Source: Bacteroidota bacterium
GTDB lineage: Bacteria; Bacteroidota; Bacteroidia; Bacteroidales; FEN-979
Direction of reading: 5' to 3'
Assembly (NCBI GenBank): GCA_026391755.1
Contig: JAPLDN010000291.1
Coordinates: forward strand, 1 to 10,283
DNA: 10,283 nucleotides
In this document: one piece after another, positions 7,113 to 10,283 of the stretch
Layout of the letters: every line of letters begins with the position of its first letter
How positions within the stretch are numbered: position 1 is the first letter of the stretch
Program-made: the position numbers and the translations under genes
The notes under the pieces: generated by a model
Database searches by the model: none
Told to the model about the DNA's origin: nothing
The model's input: only the letters and a program-made list of their open reading frames with translations

Positions 7113-8417
7113 CTACTTCGACGGGGCTTTATGTTTGTTATAGTCTTTAAGCTCTTTGATCCTGTTGCGGGCATACACGCTGTATGACATCACCTGGGGC
7201 AGGCTCTGTGCTGATTTTGAATCGGCCGGCTTCATCTTCATAAACGCCTCATACCAGGGCAGGGCCGTGGATGGTTTGCGGAGGTAATAATCATACTGGT
7301 AAGCGATCTTGAAAACTATGGCCGGGTCCTTTGGGTCTGTATTATGGGCTTTTAAAAGAATTTCCAGGGCGGTATCAGGTTTTGAGTTTAAATTGTATGC
7401 CCCGGCGAGTTCGGCATACAGTGTGAGCAGGAACTGTTCGGAAGGCATAATAATTCTCATTGTTTTCTTCAGGTAACACAGCCCGGTATCCGGGCTGAAT
7501 GAGCGCATGGCCGAGACCCCGTAATAGAAACAGACCTCCATGTCGGTGGTGTCCAGAACATAGGCTTTCCTGAAGGAAGGAACAGCCGAGTCGTACATTT
7601 CAAGCTTATACCGGCAAAGTCCCAGGTATTTCAAGGTGAATTTCGAGTTATCGCCCATCCGCATCGACCGCCTGAACCGTTCGGCTGAACCCGGGTAGTC
7701 TTTAAGAAGGTAAGTGGCATAAGCGTTAAGGCGCATTACTGAAAAGGCCTTTGGGTTTTCCTGCATAAACCTGGATGTGATGGCAACTGCCGAATCATAA
7801 TCTTTATGGCGGATGAGGATGTTGGCTGCTTTAACCATGACCCCTGCATCGGCAGGATTGACGTGCAGCGCACGGTAATAGAAAAGCAGGGCTGAATCGG
7901 GTTTCCTGAGATCCTGGCAAACGTTACCAATTTGTTTCAGCAGGTAAAAGGATGTGGAATTGTATTTGTAAAGTGGGAGCAACAGTTTAAAAGCGGCAGG
8001 ATTATCCTCGGTTTGGGAATAAATAGCAGCCAGCTGTAAACATACAGATTCATTCAGGGAATCTTTTACAATGATCTTCTTATACCAGTGCACCGCCTGT
8101 TCGGTCTCGCCGGTTTGACGGTACAGTCCGGCAAGCTTATTCATAATCCTGAGGTTGCTGCTGTCGGCATGCCAGGCCCTCAGGAAGAGGTTTTCGGCTT
8201 CCTTAAAACGGAACAGGGCCGACATTGCTTCCCCTTCGGGGAGTAAAATATCGGTCCTTGTGGTATCTGTTAAACGAAGGTTTTCGGCAAGTGCAACCGC
8301 CTCTTTATACTGGTAATTCTCAATAAGTGCTTTGAGTTGCTCGACAGGGGTGGGTTGCTGTGCGACTACACGTAATGAAGCAATGATAATCAGGACAAAT
8401 ATGGCCCGGGTTTTCAT
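7113..8417 (-). CDS. Exported tetratricopeptide repeat (TPR) protein
   Basis: This 434-residue protein carries an N-terminal signal peptide (about 1-19, KTR then a hydrophobic core ending VVA before QQPTP), so it is probably periplasmic. The rest is helical repeat. TPR-like units of about 34 residues are recognisable by A/Y/F spacing and by P at unit ends near 88-120 (NKLAGLYRQTGETEQAVHWY), 157-190 (GNVCQDLRKPDSALLFYYRA, then LHVNP), 191-222, 225-256, 259-291 (LGLCRYKLEMYDSAVPSFRK), 330-362 and 365-398. TPR arrays bind partner proteins; the partner is not identifiable here. No enzymatic domain is seen. The stop is TAG at 7113-7115. The gene lies between the radical SAM gene (61 bp upstream) and the yihY-like gene (48 bp downstream) on the same strand. 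Confidence 0.9.
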   Translation of the reverse strand: MKTRAIFVLIIIASLRVVAQQPTPVEQLKALIENYQYKEAVALAENLRLTDTTRTDILLPEGEAMSALFRFKEAENLFLRAWHADSSNLRIMNKLAGLYRQTGETEQAVHWYKKIIVKDSLNESVCLQLAAIYSQTEDNPAAFKLLLPLYKYNSTSFYLLKQIGNVCQDLRKPDSALLFYYRALHVNPADAGVMVKAANILIRHKDYDSAVAITSRFMQENPKAFSVMRLNAYATYLLKDYPGSAERFRRSMRMGDNSKFTLKYLGLCRYKLEMYDSAVPSFRKAYVLDTTDMEVCFYYGVSAMRSFSPDTGLCYLKKTMRIIMPSEQFLLTLYAELAGAYNLNSKPDTALEILLKAHNTDPKDPAIVFKIAYQYDYYLRKPSTALPWYEAFMKMKPADSKSAQSLPQVMSYSVYARNRIKELKDYNKHKAPSK

Positions 8418-8446
8418 GGACTATAAAGAAGGTCGTTTAAGGAATA

Positions 8447-8454
8447 TAAAAGTA
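8447..8454 (-). promoter_or_regulatory. Weak candidate -7 box for the TPR gene
   Basis: Read on the minus strand this is TACTTTTA, seven of eight positions of TAnnTTTG, 29 bp upstream of the TPR start codon. The surrounding 61-bp gap is AT-rich. No clear -33 element is seen, and cotranscription with the upstream radical SAM gene is an equal alternative. Confidence 0.25.
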
Positions 8455-8478
8455 AGAAATATTCCCTGAGATTGAACC

Positions 8479-10125
8479 TTAACAATGTACTTCCGGAACC
8501 ATGGCAGGTTTTTGAATGCTTTTTCCCGTCATCCGGTTATTAAAGGCTTCTTCACTTTTATTTTCCATAACGGCCAGGGTGTTTTTCACCGATGTGATTA
8601 TATACTTCCTCTGTTTCTGGAAATGGATGAACATGGCTGCGAGGTTCACTGCGGCTTCTATCCCGGAAGGGTTCCTGAAGATAACCCTGAAGAACATCTT
8701 CCAGTAATGCTTCCCGGTTTCCTCTGAGAACCCGGCTTCCCTGCAAACCCTGAGGAAGGACCTCATGTAGATAAGCCAGGTTGAGAACGAGGGTTTATGC
8801 CTGTATTTCGGCCTGATTTTCAAGCCTGTGTAAATAACACGCTTGTAATAATTCTGTGGATCGTAAACATTACCGAGAACTTCTATGTAATTTTTAAGGA
8901 CTTCAGCACGCGGGATGAGGGTGGCAAAGTTAAGCCCGCTGGTCATCTGGTCTATATCTGTGTCGCCAACATTCTGGGAAAGGAGGTGGAACAACCTGCC
9001 TTCAGTCTCCAGCCGGCGGGTAAGCTGGGTATTGGGAAGGGCATACAACAATCCTATCATAGCCATGCAGATGCCCGATTCCTGTATGGAATTGATCATA
9101 TTGGAGGCTATCTGCCTGCTTTCGCTGTCAAACCCGATGATGTATCCTCCATTGCTGACCATCCCATAAGAAAGAATCTTGTTTACTGCCTCCTCTATGG
9201 GCTTGTTTACGTTCTGGTTCTTATTGTTTTGGGCAAGCGCATCGTTCTCGGGGGTTTCAATTCCCAGGAATACATATCTGAAATCGCAATCCTGCATGAG
9301 TTGCAGAAGTTCGTCATCGTCGGCCAGGTTAACCGAGGCTTCCGTTGTGAAATAGAACGGGTATTTCCTTGCTTTTGTCCAGGCCTTGATCTCCCTCAGT
9401 AACTCTTTTACTTTTTTCTTGTTGCCGATGAAATTATCGTCAACCATGTCGATATGGCCCCGGTAACCCAGGTCATACAGAGTCTGCAGTTCTCTAAGGA
9501 TCTGCTCATTTGTTTTAAACCGGGGAGTACGGCCGAACAGTTCAATCACGTCGCAGAACTCGCAGTTGAAAGGGCATCCGCGTATAAACTGCATGCCAAT
9601 CATGATATAATCGCGAAACCTGATCAGATCGTAACGTGGGATGACCGATTCGAGCATATTGGCTCGTTCGGTTGAATGGTAGGTGCCCGAAGTAATCCCA
9701 ACCTCAAGGTCTCTCAGGAACATGGGGATGGTGATCTCGCCTTCGCCAAGGACCAGGAAATCAGCTTCTTTGTAAAGGTCGGGCTGGGAAGTGGGATCCG
9801 GGCCTCCGACAACCACAAGGCGTTCAAGTTCATGGGCTCTTCCGATGAATTCGAGCATGCTCTTTTGCTGTGGAAGCATTCCTCCCGTACAAACGATATC
9901 AGCCCAAAGCAACTGTTCGTCCAGCAGGGGTTCAACATTCTCGTCGATCAGCTTAAAAATCCATTGCTGCGGAAGAAGAGCAGCAACGGTTAGCAATCCC
10001 AACGGGGCTGCAGGGTACTTTGCGCCTACGATATCGCAAACATCCTGGTAATTCCAAAAACTAAAGGCGGAAAATTTCGTCTGAACAAGCAGACATTTGG
10101 TAGGGCCTCCAAACAGATCCCTCAT
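8479..10125 (-). CDS. B12-binding-type radical SAM protein with DUF4070-like C-terminus
   Basis: This 548-residue radical S-adenosylmethionine enzyme belongs to the group with an N-terminal cobalamin-binding-like Rossmann domain. Residues about 10-145 form that domain, with FSFWNYQDV, PLGLLTVAALLP, VVVGGPDPTSQ and LVLGEGE. The DxHxxG cobalamin-ligand motif is not present, as is common in this subgroup. The radical SAM core (about 172-370) has the 4Fe-4S cluster cysteines C184, C188 and C191 in RGCPFNCEFCDV, and later MVDDNFIGN, the FLGIETP strand (286-292) and GGYIIGFDSE (326-335). The region from about 355, with YALPNTQLTRRLETEGRL, resembles DUF4070, found with this core in hopanoid methylases such as HpnP/HpnR and in many uncharacterised proteins. 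The substrate is unknown, and no hopanoid genes are adjacent. A Shine-Dalgarno-like AGAAGG precedes the start. The gene lies just downstream of ssrA on the same strand. Confidence 0.92.
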   Translation of the reverse strand: MRDLFGGPTKCLLVQTKFSAFSFWNYQDVCDIVGAKYPAAPLGLLTVAALLPQQWIFKLIDENVEPLLDEQLLWADIVCTGGMLPQQKSMLEFIGRAHELERLVVVGGPDPTSQPDLYKEADFLVLGEGEITIPMFLRDLEVGITSGTYHSTERANMLESVIPRYDLIRFRDYIMIGMQFIRGCPFNCEFCDVIELFGRTPRFKTNEQILRELQTLYDLGYRGHIDMVDDNFIGNKKKVKELLREIKAWTKARKYPFYFTTEASVNLADDDELLQLMQDCDFRYVFLGIETPENDALAQNNKNQNVNKPIEEAVNKILSYGMVSNGGYIIGFDSESRQIASNMINSIQESGICMAMIGLLYALPNTQLTRRLETEGRLFHLLSQNVGDTDIDQMTSGLNFATLIPRAEVLKNYIEVLGNVYDPQNYYKRVIYTGLKIRPKYRHKPSFSTWLIYMRSFLRVCREAGFSEETGKHYWKMFFRVIFRNPSGIEAAVNLAAMFIHFQKQRKYIITSVKNTLAVMENKSEEAFNNRMTGKSIQKPAMVPEVHC

Positions 10126-10131
10126 GCTAAT

Positions 10132-10139
10132 CCCTTCTC
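10132..10139 (-). promoter_or_regulatory. Shine-Dalgarno-like site of the radical SAM gene
   Basis: On the minus strand GAGAAGGG lies 6 nt before the ATG at 10125. This purine-rich run supports that start. It is notable because the other genes in the window have no comparably clear site, in keeping with weak Shine-Dalgarno use in Bacteroidota. Confidence 0.5.
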
Positions 10140-10218
10140 AATAAGAACAATTCATTCGGTGTAATAATAAAATAAAAACTCTGAACAGCACTTAAAATTG
10201 CGCGCTCGGAAGTTTTTG

Positions 10219-10283
10219 TGGAGCTGGGGGGATTCGAACCCCCGTCCAAACAGGCAGCAAAACTGCTTTCTACATGCTTAGCC
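10219..10283 (-). ncRNA. ssrA: tmRNA, 3' end (partial, continues beyond the right edge)
   Basis: tmRNA rescues stalled ribosomes by acting as an alanine-charged tRNA and then as a short message. Only the last 65 nt of the gene are in the window. On the minus strand they show the conserved CTAAGCATGTAG block (10270-10281), a small stem GCAG/CTGC (10254-10257 with 10263-10266) that probably belongs to the last pseudoknot, and the tRNA-like T-arm. The T-arm has a 5-bp GGGGG/CCCCC stem (10227-10231 with 10239-10243) and a 7-nt TTCGAAT loop. The acceptor strand CAGCTCC and discriminator A follow, ending at 10219. The next encoded bases are CAA, so CCA would be added after transcription. The 5' half and the tag-peptide frame lie outside the window. 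Confidence 0.95.

Noticed and set aside
8797..9402. Plus-strand open frame of 201 codons opposite the radical SAM gene
   Set aside because: It lies entirely antisense to a well-supported enzyme with intact motifs, has no recognisable domain, and its composition looks like a reverse-complement shadow.
10140..10218. Intrinsic terminator after ssrA
   Set aside because: There is a T-rich run on the minus strand (about 10164-10179), but only very weak stems precede it, so no terminator is called.
10219..10283. A tRNA gene at the right edge, suggested by the T-arm
   Set aside because: The upstream CTAAGCATGTAG block and the spacing to the T-arm match tmRNA, and no anticodon arm is present.

Overview
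The window looks like chromosomal DNA from a member of the Bacteroidota. The signs are a secreted FG-GAP protein ending in a type IX secretion (T9SS) type A sorting domain, TAnnTTTG promoter boxes typical of the phylum, a short sigma-54-type response regulator, and a tmRNA whose 3' CCA is not encoded. It was assigned by reading alone. No plasmid, phage, insertion sequence or CRISPR signature was seen.

Layout from left to right. Bases 1-85 hold an 8-bp tandem repeat that runs off the left edge. A minus-strand gene (110-2386) encodes a 758-residue secreted VCBS/FG-GAP repeat protein. An 80-bp divergent intergenic region carries one candidate promoter for each side. A plus-strand operon follows: an NtrC-like response regulator without its DNA-binding domain (2467-3627), a GT4-like glycosyltransferase coupled to it by TAATG (3627-4697), and a polysaccharide flippase gene (4737-6129) that is broken near its 5' end. 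The flippase meets a minus-strand yihY/BrkB-family membrane protein gene (6132-7064) tail to tail, with 2 bp between the stops. Next on the minus strand are a TPR protein with a signal peptide (7113-8417) and a B12-binding-type radical SAM protein of the DUF4070 kind (8479-10125). The right edge holds the 3' end of the tmRNA gene ssrA on the minus strand (10219 to beyond 10283).

How the genes work together. The plus-strand trio suggests a small regulated unit for surface polysaccharide or lipid-linked glycan, in which the regulator is translationally coupled to the transferase and the flippase would export the product. As sequenced, the flippase cannot be made as one protein. The minus-strand genes are a loose same-strand run with 48-61 bp gaps and no evident shared pathway. 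I do not see a clearly new system. The points most worth checking are the flippase lesion, the stop-start relay before it, the headless regulator, the 8-bp repeat array and a pair of perfect DnaA-box sequences inside the yihY-like gene.
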